30,410 bases of DNA from positions 1-30,410 of the IMG/VR virus record IMGVR_UViG_3300027142_000036. One strand, 5' to 3'. The position numbers and the translations under genes were made by a program. Below the pieces are notes generated by a model. That model saw only the letters and a program-made list of their open reading frames with translations. It made no database searches and was not told the DNA's origin. Numbering within the stretch: the first letter of the stretch is position 1; every line of letters begins with the position of its first letter. The stretch is from a virus. This document shows positions 15,049 to 21,449 of this stretch, in pieces.

Positions 15049-15070
15049 TATGGATAACTTCGGTTTCTTT

Positions 15071-15412
15071 TTAGAACGGTTCTTCATCGTCGCCTTCCAT
15101 CGCTTCATCTATTTTTTGTTCCCATTCCAACAAGATGCTGAACGCTTCTGATCGTCGCAAAATTGCTTTATCTGTCATAATCGGCCAGTCTTTAATTGGT
15201 GTTGCAAAACCCTCAAAGTGTTCTTGCATTCCTTCTTCTGTTCCACAGTCAGAACATATCTCTATTGGTTTGCCGTTTCGTATGCTCCGAGTTAGCCGGG
15301 AGATTGCGCCCACATATTGTTTGTGTTTGTCGTTAGAGGGGATCAGCCCTTCACATCTGGGGCAGACTCCCATGTCTATCTGTTTGGTGTGGATTCTGTT
15401 AAATGGTTTCAT
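15071..15412 (-). CDS. Zinc-ribbon phage protein, 113 residues
   Basis: Two cysteine pairs, C17-P-R-C20 and C53-S-D-C56 (CPRCEGLIPSND ... EICSDCGTEEGM), are spaced like a zinc ribbon. The spacer contains AISRLTRSIRNGKPIEIC, and similar CPxCxxxIP ... ALSR ... EICsdCG proteins are common in actinophages as proteins of unknown function. The C-terminal part is acidic and helical (EGDDEEPF end). Last gene before the large non-coding region. Ribosome-binding site AAAGGAAA is present. Confidence 0.75.
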   Translation of the reverse strand: MKPFNRIHTKQIDMGVCPRCEGLIPSNDKHKQYVGAISRLTRSIRNGKPIEICSDCGTEEGMQEHFEGFATPIKDWPIMTDKAILRRSEAFSILLEWEQKIDEAMEGDDEEPF

Positions 15413-15452
15413 TATGTGGTTTCCTTTATCTATGTTTATAGTTTAGTTCAAC

Positions 15453-15473
15453 GGCGTATACGCCACCGTTCAG
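15453..15473 (+). repeat. CGCCACCG motif, copy 3
   Basis: GTATACGCCACCGTTCAG, between the stop of the 15483-15806 gene and the start of the 15412 gene. Its left end is a perfect palindrome GGCGTATACGCC. Confidence 0.8.
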
Positions 15474-15482
15474 TTTGTGGGG

Positions 15483-15806
15483 TTACTTTTGATCCCGTAT
15501 ATATTTATCCACCGCTTTCAGACCTTTGTTTAAGATCATGGTGATCGGGAGAAACGCTGATGCTTGCGCACCATATGTTTCTCCGTTCTTTTCTATCGAC
15601 TCTGCAATCAACCGTTCTATGAGGTCGCTGTTGAATGCGACGCACACATCTTTATCGCCGATGCCATACACCAACGGTTCTAGTTCTTCGCGCTGTGTGA
15701 ACACCTCAGGAGGTGCGGTCAAGAATGTGACCTTAGTTCCGTCTTCGTGCTCCATACGGATCATTACGTCGTCGTTATCTTCTTCTAAAAAGTCTTTGAA
15801 GTCCAT
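15483..15806 (-). CDS. Unknown acidic protein, 107 residues
   Basis: I start it at ATG 15806 (MDFKDFLEEDNDDVMI), because the conserved repeat copy 4 lies just upstream and the longer frame to 15896 would run through it and into the neighbouring gene. No family recognised. It has an acidic N-terminus, a beta-rich middle (TKVTFLTAPPEVFTQ) and a helical C-terminus. Purine-rich GAAAGAAG precedes the start. Confidence 0.65.
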   Translation of the reverse strand: MDFKDFLEEDNDDVMIRMEHEDGTKVTFLTAPPEVFTQREELEPLVYGIGDKDVCVAFNSDLIERLIAESIEKNGETYGAQASAFLPITMILNKGLKAVDKYIRDQK

Positions 15807-15823
15807 GTCTACTTCTTTCTGGC

Positions 15824-15844
15824 GGCATATACGCCACCGTTCAA
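15824..15844 (+). repeat. CGCCACCG motif, copy 4
   Basis: CATATACGCCACCGTTCAA, directly between two leftward genes, 18 bases before the start at 15806. Confidence 0.8.
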
Positions 15845-15865
15845 TTTGGATAAAGCCACTTCTGT

Positions 15866-16396
15866 TTAGAAGTGGTAGTCCACGATCACGATCCACTGTT
15901 TATCAGGGTCGGCATTCGAACGCTCATGCACCCATTTAGGATTGGATGTGTATTCGACCGTATCGTAGAACATCATGTCTGAGTTGTATTCTCCGTTTTT
16001 GACACGAAACGCCCTCCCAGCCTTAAATACTGCGAGGGAGTTTTTAAGTTTAGTGTCTCGTTCTTCATCTGTAAGTTCTTTTACAGACCCCGAGAAACCA
16101 CCAAAGTCGTATTCAGGGTTAGTGAGTAAATCCTTCAATGGGATATCTCCATAAAGTTCTATTGCTAGGTTCACGGTTGATTGTGTCCACTCACGCGCCT
16201 GCTCAATAAGTTTATTGAAGATTTCCGGATCGTTCTTGAAGTTTGTCGCTATTTTACATTCTTCTTCACTAACACGATCCTCTTCGAGGATGCAGCACCA
16301 ATCAGACCACTCTTGTTCTTCTGCGAAATGAAGTGCCGTGTATTTTGCTTCTTCCTCGTTGTCTGCTACTACCGCTAGTCGATGATATGTATGCAT
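15866..16396 (-). CDS. Unknown protein, 176 residues
   Basis: Starts MHTYHRLAVVADNEEEAKYT and ends DKQWIVIVDYHF, so its two ends form similar beta strands around a helical, acidic centre (WSDWCCILEED, REWTQSTVNLAIELYGDI). No known family or catalytic motif seen. Its ATG overlaps the stop of the 32-residue upstream peptide (TAATG), with AAGGAG inside that peptide's codons as ribosome-binding site. Confidence 0.75.
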   Translation of the reverse strand: MHTYHRLAVVADNEEEAKYTALHFAEEQEWSDWCCILEEDRVSEEECKIATNFKNDPEIFNKLIEQAREWTQSTVNLAIELYGDIPLKDLLTNPEYDFGGFSGSVKELTDEERDTKLKNSLAVFKAGRAFRVKNGEYNSDMMFYDTVEYTSNPKWVHERSNADPDKQWIVIVDYHF

Positions 16397-16494
16397 TATT
16401 TTTTCTCCTTTTTCTTTACTTTTGTTTTTGGATTTGGAATATTTTTACCTGCGCCCTTTATGAACGGAGGTCTCGAACTGGTGTAGTTTTTCAT
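16396..16494 (-). CDS. Basic mini-protein, 32 residues
   Basis: Starts MKNYTSSRPPFIKGAGK and ends in a Lys-rich tail (KTKVKKKEKK). Both ends are joined by TAATG overlaps to the neighbouring genes, and its final codons contain the AAGGAG that serves the next gene. It may be a real nucleic-acid-binding peptide or mainly a translational coupler. Confidence 0.55.
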   Translation of the reverse strand: MKNYTSSRPPFIKGAGKNIPNPKTKVKKKEKK

Positions 16495-16799
16495 TATGAT
16501 AAAGTTATTTCGTATTGAGTATCTGGATTTGCCGGCTTCTCTGTTATGAAGTATCCAATTCTGTTTACTAAGTGATAGCCCTCACAGACGATTGGTTGAT
16601 GTTCGCCGTCCATATAAGTCCAGACATTTAGTGGTTTAGTTTTAGCCACAGACAAGACATATTCAAGTTCTGGTCCGTAGGTTTCGAACATAATCCCACC
16701 TTGCTCGTCGTCAAACGACGCATTCTTATCGAGATGATTGGTTTGTGGTTTATATTCGTCGCACCATAAGCCAAAGTCCAACACTGGTTGTTTAATCAT
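16494..16799 (-). CDS. Unknown protein, 101 residues
   Basis: Starts MIKQPVLDFGLWCDEYKPQT. The C-terminal half (PLNVWTYMDGEHQPIVCEGYHLVNRIGYFI) is beta-rich and ends QYEITLS. No family recognised. ATGA overlap with the upstream gene and TAATG with the downstream one, so it sits inside a tightly coupled operon. Confidence 0.7.
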   Translation of the reverse strand: MIKQPVLDFGLWCDEYKPQTNHLDKNASFDDEQGGIMFETYGPELEYVLSVAKTKPLNVWTYMDGEHQPIVCEGYHLVNRIGYFITEKPANPDTQYEITLS

Positions 16800-16978
16800 T
16801 GGGTTACCGTTTCTTTTACTTGTCGTTTCAGGTCGTCTATTAAGACCACCATTTGTTTGTGGGATATAACGCTTTCCAGTGCGCCTGCTAGGAACTCTGT
16901 GGAGTTGTCACCCCATAGGTATCGTGACAGGTCTACAAGTGTGTTCACTGTGTATTCGAGTTCTGTTTCTTTAATCAT
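16796..16978 (-). CDS. Unknown protein, 60 residues
   Basis: The start is taken at ATG 16978 (MIKETELEYTVNTLVDLSRY) because it overlaps the upstream stop as TAATG; the frame is open further but would run over the neighbour. It is helical, with an amphipathic C-terminus (LIDDLKRQVKETV). No family recognised. Confidence 0.65.
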   Translation of the reverse strand: MIKETELEYTVNTLVDLSRYLWGDNSTEFLAGALESVISHKQMVVLIDDLKRQVKETVTQ

Positions 16979-17238
16979 TATGCTTTCTCCCTGCTGAAGT
17001 AAACTCGGTGTAATGCGTCGTTGATGATTTCGTGACACTGTTCGTAGATGCTGTCCAACTCTCTACCAATCATGTTGATTGCTGATCGCCAATCTTCGTC
17101 GGAGATGAGATATGCCTCTTCATCGTTGAACATTGGTTCAGTTATTTCAAAGTCCTCTTTTTTGAAGAAGATTGCTAAAACTTCTTCGTCGGGTAGAACC
17201 ATTGTTTGGATTTTGCTAACTAGGTCTCTGCCTTGCAT
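16978..17238 (-). CDS. Unknown acidic protein, 86 residues
   Basis: Start at ATG 17238 (MQGRDLVSKIQTMVLPDEEV), overlapping the upstream stop (TAATG). Acidic N-terminal half, then a helical half (DWRSAINMIGRELDSIYEQC). No family recognised. Confidence 0.68.
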   Translation of the reverse strand: MQGRDLVSKIQTMVLPDEEVLAIFFKKEDFEITEPMFNDEEAYLISDEDWRSAINMIGRELDSIYEQCHEIINDALHRVYFSREKA

Positions 17239-17672
17239 TATATTTTTCTCCCCATGATGTCGCTTGCGTAGTTGCGGATGCCCGAAAGTAGTTCTTCCGT
17301 GTAAACATTCCACAAGTAATCTGATGACAATATGTATTGCCCCAACTCGTTTAGTTGGTCGTCTGTTAGTTCTTTTGCGAACCTGTATTCTGCGCCTTCG
17401 TAACCGCTATCTAAACGATCGGTGATTTCTTCACGCAACGCTTTCACACTGAATGCGATTGAGTTCGCGTAAGTGAGATCGTTGTCGGTGAACCTCTCCA
17501 ACGCTGTTCCGTATTTCTCGCCAAGTTCGCACGCTGTTCCGTCGTTCCCACCGTCTTGCCATTCTTGAAACAGTGCTTTGCCTGCTTCGTCAAATGTGTC
17601 TGTGTCCACTATGACCGTGCCTGTGAACTCACAGACCGTGCCGTCCATAGTGTTGATGATTAACTTGCCCAT
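17238..17672 (-). CDS. Unknown protein, 144 residues
   Basis: I choose ATG 17672 (MGKLIINTMDGTVCEFTGTV), since the GGAG of the upstream ATG codon context at 17687 then becomes its ribosome-binding site and the leader aligns with those of other genes here. The protein starts with a beta hairpin and continues as helices (YANSIAFSVKALREEI, KELTDDQLNELGQYI). No family recognised. It is first gene of a coupled leftward operon that runs to 15071. Confidence 0.7.
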   Translation of the reverse strand: MGKLIINTMDGTVCEFTGTVIVDTDTFDEAGKALFQEWQDGGNDGTACELGEKYGTALERFTDNDLTYANSIAFSVKALREEITDRLDSGYEGAEYRFAKELTDDQLNELGQYILSSDYLWNVYTEELLSGIRNYASDIMGRKI

Positions 17673-17717
17673 TTTTAGTAACTCCATTTCTAGTTGATTT
17701 ATTTATTGTGTATATTT

Positions 17718-17746
17718 ATTATATAGGTTGCAAAAATGTTTTGCAA
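17718..17746 (-). promoter_or_regulatory. Leftward promoter with overlapping perfect inverted repeat
   Basis: On the minus strand, -35 TTGCAA (17741-17746) and -10 TATAAT (17718-17723) have a 17-base spacer. GGTTGCAAAA (17726-17735) and TTTTGCAACC (17739-17748) form a perfect 10-bp inverted repeat with a 3-base centre that covers the -35 and most of the spacer. It looks like a repressor operator controlling the operon 17672-15071. Confidence 0.7.
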
Positions 17747-17764
17747 CCCTGAACGGTCGGGTTG

Positions 17765-18118
17765 TTATACCCGAACCGCCCTACTTCGAATCTCTGCTTC
17801 AATCTCTTTTACTGGACGAGGACTCCAATGGCAATCGCGTTCGATTGCTGGAACGCCGCCAAAGACGGTCACTGCTTCTAGTTCGCTGTATGAGAAATAT
17901 CCATACTCCATTTCAAAGCCGTCTACGAGCCCCCAAAAGAGGTCGTCGCCGTCAAACTCAACCGCATACCAAGTCCATTGGGAATACGGTGAGAAGAACT
18001 TGACCATTGCGACCGACTCCTTCTCAGGGTGCTTCTCGCTGTCGTAGAGAGGTGAGAGAGTGTCCCTGATCTCTTGAGTGAGTAGTAAGTGTCTACGTTT
18101 CGCTCTTTGGGTTTCCAT
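17765..18118 (-). CDS. DUF2958-family protein
   Basis: 117 residues from ATG 18118 (TAATG overlap with the previous gene). The core LLLTQEIRDTLSPLYDSEKH ... MVKFFSPYSQWTWYAVEFDG ... FWGLVDGFEMEYGYFSYSEL ... PAIERDCHWSP follows DUF2958 closely along its whole length. This family is found in plasmids and phages; its function is not established as far as I know. The gene ends the four-gene group that starts at 18844, just before the operator-promoter at 17.7 kb. Confidence 0.9.
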   Translation of the reverse strand: METQRAKRRHLLLTQEIRDTLSPLYDSEKHPEKESVAMVKFFSPYSQWTWYAVEFDGDDLFWGLVDGFEMEYGYFSYSELEAVTVFGGVPAIERDCHWSPRPVKEIEAEIRSRAVRV

Positions 18119-18288
18119 TACTTTGCTCCTTCGTTTTTTGTTGATTGACGGGCGATTGTGACAATTTCTAAACATTTATTGAATGTTGCTTTTACGAACT
18201 CTGCTCCATCAACTGAATAGAACCATTCGTTTTTACCCGGTGTCCGTCTGATTTTTACATTAGTTCCAGTCGTGTCTATAACTTTCAT
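18118..18288 (-). CDS. Unknown small protein, 56 residues
   Basis: Starts MKVIDTTGTNVKIRRTPGKN, continues EWFYSVDGAEFVKATF and ends KNEGAK. TAATG overlaps at both ends. The last codons include GAAGGAGCAAAG, the ribosome-binding site for the DUF2958 gene, so the EGAK tail is probably imposed by that signal. Confidence 0.68.
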   Translation of the reverse strand: MKVIDTTGTNVKIRRTPGKNEWFYSVDGAEFVKATFNKCLEIVTIARQSTKNEGAK

Positions 18289-18635
18289 TATTTTGCTCCT
18301 TCGTAATCAACAACGATTGTTGTTTCTTTGATGAAGTTATCCCAAGCAGAAGTGAACTCGTCTCCGTGCTTGTCGAACATCACGGTTTCACTAACTTCGT
18401 CTTGCTCAACGCAATGAATAAGTTGCGCCATTCGTGCTGTCGCTTGTGAGAGGAACTCGTATTTCTCTTCCCAAACATTTGCAACATAGTCGCCCCAAAT
18501 GAAAATGAACTCATTGAAGTATTCTGTATCGGGGTCGGTTGAGACCACGAACAACTCTGCTGTTGGTGTGTTTAACTCGAACAGGATAACGCCCTCAGGG
18601 TATTTGGTTTGTATTCCGTCTTTAAGTAATGACAT
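18288..18635 (-). CDS. Unknown acidic protein, 115 residues
   Basis: Starts MSLLKDGIQTKYPEGVILFE; Trp- and Phe-rich middle (EFIFIWGDYVANVWEEKYEF); ends VVDYEGAK. Coupled to both neighbours by TAATG, again with GAAGGAGCAAAA at its 3' end. The segment NTPTAELFVV resembles QTPTAELAIV in the small gene at 28646; this may be chance. No family recognised. Confidence 0.72.
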   Translation of the reverse strand: MSLLKDGIQTKYPEGVILFELNTPTAELFVVSTDPDTEYFNEFIFIWGDYVANVWEEKYEFLSQATARMAQLIHCVEQDEVSETVMFDKHGDEFTSAWDNFIKETTIVVDYEGAK

Positions 18636-18844
18636 TATTTTGCTCCTTCGTTTGGTTGATTTGTTTTCTTGCCGTATTCGGTATTTATCATTCGAGTCGC
18701 GAACCGTGCTCTTTTGCTTTCGCCAAGATGATCTGCTGGATCTTCAATTTGAACCTCAGCAGCGAACACTAAATGATCTAGTTCGTCCGATGTCAATTCA
18801 ATATCTGTTTCGAATGTGATCTTGATTTCATAAATGTTTTTCAT
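18635..18844 (-). CDS. Unknown protein, 69 residues
   Basis: Starts MKNIYEIKITFETDIELTSD, with a strand then helix, and ends QPNEGAK. First gene of the four-gene coupled group. It is preceded by the recurring leader (CTAAACCAACTAGACAT, then AAGGA) and an intercistronic hairpin. No family recognised. Confidence 0.7.
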   Translation of the reverse strand: MKNIYEIKITFETDIELTSDELDHLVFAAEVQIEDPADHLGESKRARFATRMINTEYGKKTNQPNEGAK

Positions 18845-18888
18845 TTTTAGTTCCTTATGTCTAGTTGGTTTAGTTATTCGGACTGTTT

Positions 18889-18917
18889 ACCCTTACCCCA
18901 AATAATAGGGTAAGGGT
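18889..18917 (-). terminator. Intercistronic hairpin 1
   Basis: ACCCTTACCC (18889-18898) pairs perfectly with GGGTAAGGGT (18908-18917), 10 bp, with an AT loop. It sits after the DUF1281 gene stop and before the leader of the next gene. No U-tract, so it may be an attenuator or RNA-processing/stability element instead. Confidence 0.5.
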
Positions 18918-18930
18918 GTTGCACAGTTAG

Positions 18931-19548
18931 TTAAACGCCTACGCCAAACGCTTCTTTGCATTGAACTTCAATCGCTTGGACGACTTGCAAGACTTGTTCG
19001 TAGAACTCGTCATACTCTTCATTCTCTGACTGCTCTTCAGTCATTGACGGATATTCGCCTTCAATGTCTGCGAAGAACTCGCCGTTACGAATTGCGTAAC
19101 CACCACAGAACGCCATACCACCCTCGTCGTATGACAGAACAAAGTCAAGTGTCGGAAACTGCTTGGACACATTACGGATGCCCTCGCCGACTGGAGACCA
19201 CGCTGACACGAAAGTCATGTTGATTTCGTTATCGGTAATTGCACCGAATCCGCCGTCAAAGTCTGACCACTTAGAACCGTAGTTCTTACAGTTCCATTCA
19301 TACCAGTCAGGAACGCCGAACTTTTCCAAATTTGCTTTTCGTTTTTCTTCGTTTGCCGCATTTTGTTCGCCGGAAGTCGAATACCCCTTCACCGTGTTAC
19401 AAAGTTCTTGTGGTGTTGGGAGCAGATTGTCAAGAATACGGAATTGTTCGTGATCTTGAAGTTCGCCTGCTGTGATCGCTTCATGGAAACGCTTAATTTC
19501 TTTCGCGTCGCCTGAGACTGTTAGGTAGTTGATACAATGATTTGGCAT
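18931..19548 (-). CDS. DUF1281 / Api92-like protein
   Basis: 205 residues. MPNHCINYLTVSGDAKEIKR and NLLPTPQEL at the start, WYEWNCKNYGSKWSDFD in the middle and FVSAWSPVGEGI, where other members have W(S/D)PP, follow the DUF1281/YubB-Api92 family of mobile-element and phage proteins, which have a ferredoxin-like fold. Function in phages is unknown to me. It has an AAGGAG ribosome-binding site and the shared leader upstream, and hairpins on both sides, so it may be an independent unit. Confidence 0.88.
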   Translation of the reverse strand: MPNHCINYLTVSGDAKEIKRFHEAITAGELQDHEQFRILDNLLPTPQELCNTVKGYSTSGEQNAANEEKRKANLEKFGVPDWYEWNCKNYGSKWSDFDGGFGAITDNEINMTFVSAWSPVGEGIRNVSKQFPTLDFVLSYDEGGMAFCGGYAIRNGEFFADIEGEYPSMTEEQSENEEYDEFYEQVLQVVQAIEVQCKEAFGVGV

Positions 19549-19591
19549 TTCTATTTCTCCTTGATTTAGTTGGTTTATGTTTCGGGTATTA

Positions 19592-19620
19592 ACCCTCGCC
19601 CTATATGGTAGAGCGAGGGT
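19592..19620 (-). terminator. Intercistronic hairpin 2
   Basis: ACCCTCGC (19592-19599) pairs with GCGAGGGT (19613-19620), eight perfect pairs, directly after the stop of the 106-residue gene and before the DUF1281 leader. Confidence 0.5.
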
Positions 19621-19633
19621 GTGACACGGTTAA

Positions 19634-19954
19634 TTAGTCTTCGTCTTCAATATCCCAAGATTGAGGAACAAGAGTCTTAAAACCCGCATTAGGGTCTTCG
19701 AGGTTGGTGCTAACTGCGCTGATGAACTTAAGATCACAAGACATCTCATACCACTCAACGAGTTGTTCATACATCTCCTCAGGTGTCCCTTTGAAGATCT
19801 CATAACAACCAAGTTCGTTAATTGAGTCTGCCTCTGCTTTGTCCATTGAGAGATAGATTTTATGACAACCGTCAAACGCAATTTGTAGTGCTGTTTCGGT
19901 CGCCAGTTCAACATCCTCGAACATTTCTTCCAGCGTCTTTTTTACTTTTTCCAT
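19634..19954 (-). CDS. Unknown acidic helical protein, 106 residues
   Basis: Starts MEKVKKTLEEMFEDVELATE and ends QSWDIEDED. Two or three amphipathic helices (KGTPEEMYEQLVEWYEMSC) and four Cys residues. No family recognised. Two bases after the stop of the upstream gene, with GGAAA as ribosome-binding site within that gene. Confidence 0.72.
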   Translation of the reverse strand: MEKVKKTLEEMFEDVELATETALQIAFDGCHKIYLSMDKAEADSINELGCYEIFKGTPEEMYEQLVEWYEMSCDLKFISAVSTNLEDPNAGFKTLVPQSWDIEDED

Positions 19955-19956
19955 TT

Positions 19957-20217
19957 CTATTTGTTTCCTTTCAATGGTGATTTGATTTCTTTTAGTTCGC
20001 GTTCCAACTCTGAACCTTCAACATTGTCAATAAGGCTGAATAAATCATTCACCCATAGTGCAACGCTTTGTGGTATCGGTGTCGCCGCAAAGTATGTTTC
20101 GTATTGCTTCGCTACTTCGTTTATCTCGCTAACTAATCCTGCGCCCTCGCAATCTCGGGTTATCGCTAGAACTTCGGTGACGAAACTTTTGTAGTCACGT
20201 TTTGTTTTAATTGTCAT
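19957..20217 (-). CDS. Unknown helical protein, 86 residues
   Basis: Starts MTIKTKRDYKSFVTEVLAIT and ends LKEIKSPLKGNK; helical throughout (LVSEINEVAKQYETYF). First gene of a leftward unit that starts at the conserved promoter 20257-20285. No family recognised. Ribosome-binding site AGAAAGAC is poor. Confidence 0.7.
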   Translation of the reverse strand: MTIKTKRDYKSFVTEVLAITRDCEGAGLVSEINEVAKQYETYFAATPIPQSVALWVNDLFSLIDNVEGSELERELKEIKSPLKGNK

Positions 20218-20256
20218 TTGTGTCTTTCTGTAAGTGGCGGCGTTGTTGCCGTCATA

Positions 20257-20285
20257 TTTATAGTAAGTTATGGGTGTTGTAGAGT
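20257..20285 (-). promoter_or_regulatory. Right-arm promoter class, copy 1
   Basis: Minus strand: ACTCTA (20280-20285), 17-base spacer containing ACACCC and ending TTAC, then TATAAA (20257-20262). Same layout as four other sites here; 40 bases before ATG 20217. Confidence 0.65.
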
Positions 20286-20416
20286 ATCTAGTTTTTTTAA
20301 TAAAGTATTTTTAATTACATCACCATTATATACATGACCAAAAACAAAAAGCAACCTTTTGTTTCAAGAACCCTTTGATCTAGCCAACCGATCGCGACTC
20401 GATCGCTGGAGCCGGG

Positions 20417-20437
20417 TTTATATACGCCACCGTTCAG
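20417..20437 (+). repeat. CGCCACCG motif, copy 5
   Basis: TATATACGCCACCGTTCAGG, 132 bases upstream of the leftward promoter and 53 bases before the first AGCCCCGT arm. Confidence 0.85.
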
Positions 20438-20489
20438 GTTAGATACATCCGATCAACTGATGCTAAATAACAATCGTTGCAAATTAGAC

Positions 20490-20548
20490 AGCCCCGTTTG
20501 CCCAGAGGTGGGGCGGGAGTCCCGTGCCTATCTTCTGAGCACGGGGCT
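20490..20548. repeat. AGCCCCGT / ACGGGGCT hairpin-arm cluster 2
   Basis: AGCCCCGT (20490-20497), AGTCCCGT (20518-20525), ACGGGGCT (20541-20548). The last arm pairs perfectly with the first, or with one G-U/mismatch with the second, so two exclusive hairpins are possible. Confidence 0.7.
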
Positions 20549-20589
20549 ATTGCACACAAACACCTGTTCGCTTGACTAATATCAAGGCT

Positions 20590-20976
20590 ATGACAATTTC
20601 CCGGACAAACAGGTGGCAATACAGGTTCGAGGCATTAAAACAATACGCCGATCGCACGAGAACTTCGCTTGTGCCCGCTACTCAAGTTGAGATTTATCAA
20701 GGGAAAAATGTTGCGCTTGGTGCGTGGGTTGCCTACAACCGTCAGCAGTATCGAGCAGGTGAGTTATCCGTAGATCGTCAGCGAGCGTTAGAGAGCCTCG
20801 TGGGGTGGCATTGGGCTAAGCAAAAACCTGGCAGACGCTACGATAAGAAACGAGACGCAGAGATCACTCAGCGTTACAAGAGCGGGGAGCGCGTAGGTGT
20901 TATCGCAGATAGTTACAATTTGTCGCGCCAACGAGTTCACCAGATCGTGAAGAAAGTTTCAAAACAAAATGTCTAA
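20590..20976 (+). CDS. Helicase-associated-domain + HTH protein
   Basis: 128 residues from ATG 20590; a TTG at 20572 is in frame but weaker. Residues 8-75 match the helicase-associated (HA) domain: RWQYRFEALKQYADRTRTSL, LGAWVAYNRQQYRAGELS, then LESLVGWHW. Residues 90-125 form an HTH like sigma-70 region 4 (ITQRYKSGERVGVIADSYNL ... RQRVHQIVKK). Both domains bind nucleic acid, so this is probably a DNA-binding regulator, and it is one of the few rightward genes of the right arm. It follows motif copy 5 and hairpin cluster 2. 8-base overlap with the next gene. Confidence 0.8.
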   Translation: MTISRTNRWQYRFEALKQYADRTRTSLVPATQVEIYQGKNVALGAWVAYNRQQYRAGELSVDRQRALESLVGWHWAKQKPGRRYDKKRDAEITQRYKSGERVGVIADSYNLSRQRVHQIVKKVSKQNV

Positions 20977-21319
20977 CCAAGAGTTTGGACACGATCACCG
21001 TAAGCGTGATGCTTGGAAAAAGATGAGTGAGTGGTCGCATAGTATTTCTGACAACGATCTAAATGAATTGTTTAGAGAAGACGAAGATGATTTCTATGAT
21101 CAAGAATTGGGACGCAAAACCGTGAGCAGCAAACTAGGCAAGTCGATTGTCGCATTGTTCGGTATGTTGCTCGGTGTCGGCGGTATGTCGTTCGTTGTTT
21201 ATCGTGTTGCGCTTGCGCTAGGTGTAGACACTTTGTCGTTCACCGAAGCGGTAATCGTGACCGCCGGTGTCGCTTTTATTCGTTACGTTGACGCAGGAGT
21301 GATGAAAGAGATCCGATAA
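20969..21319 (+). CDS. Membrane protein, two TM segments
   Basis: 116 residues. The N-terminal 55 residues are acidic and soluble (SDNDLNELFREDEDDFYDQE). Two hydrophobic segments follow (about 59-82 and 89-106). No family recognised. Coupled to the HA-domain gene by overlap, so it may be its partner or target. A holin role is unlikely since the lysis genes are elsewhere. Confidence 0.72.
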   Translation: MSNQEFGHDHRKRDAWKKMSEWSHSISDNDLNELFREDEDDFYDQELGRKTVSSKLGKSIVALFGMLLGVGGMSFVVYRVALALGVDTLSFTEAVIVTAGVAFIRYVDAGVMKEIR

Positions 21320-21402
21320 ACACAGCAGGACGCACCCTTGCGAGTGCGCCCTCTGCGGAGAAGCCGAAAGGTGAAAGGAGAAGCCCTTTCGTTTCCTCTG
21401 GC

Positions 21403-21439
21403 AATCAGAATAACATACAACCAATATGTCATTCTGAAT
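21403..21439. terminator. Hairpin between convergent genes
   Basis: Arms 21403-21417 and 21425-21439 pair at 13 of 15 positions (CAGAAT...ATTCTG, ACATA...TATGT) with a 7-base loop. It lies between a rightward stop (21319) and a leftward stop (21450). No long U-tract, so bidirectional termination is likely but not certain. A second, shorter stem lies at about 21330-21353. Confidence 0.5.
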
Positions 21440-21449
21440 CGATTAGGTT

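Larger units (their letters stand above)
14444..15070. other. Long gene-free region with repeated motifs and hairpin arms
   Basis: About 630 bases hold no convincing gene. The left part (14444-14520) is AT-rich and may include an unwinding region. It contains two copies of the CGCCACCG motif (14624, 15028), an AGTCCCGT (14683), two AGCCCCGT (14720, 14789), an ACGGGGCT (14841) and an ACGGGACT (14914), plus a bulged hairpin at about 14912-14960 (ACGGGACTACGA pairing with TCGTAGTGCCCGT). It lies beside the replication genes, so an origin or control region is possible. Confidence 0.6.
20286..20589. other. Non-coding divergent region
   Basis: About 300 bases between divergent units. It holds the conserved promoter at its left end, an AT-rich stretch, motif copy 5, and hairpin-arm cluster 2. 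No gene of its own was found. Confidence 0.6.

Noticed and set aside
17747-17765. Ninth copy of the CGCCACCG motif in opposite orientation (CTGAACGGT)
   Set aside because: Only nine bases match; the GGCGTATA part is not preserved, and it overlaps the inverted-repeat operator region.
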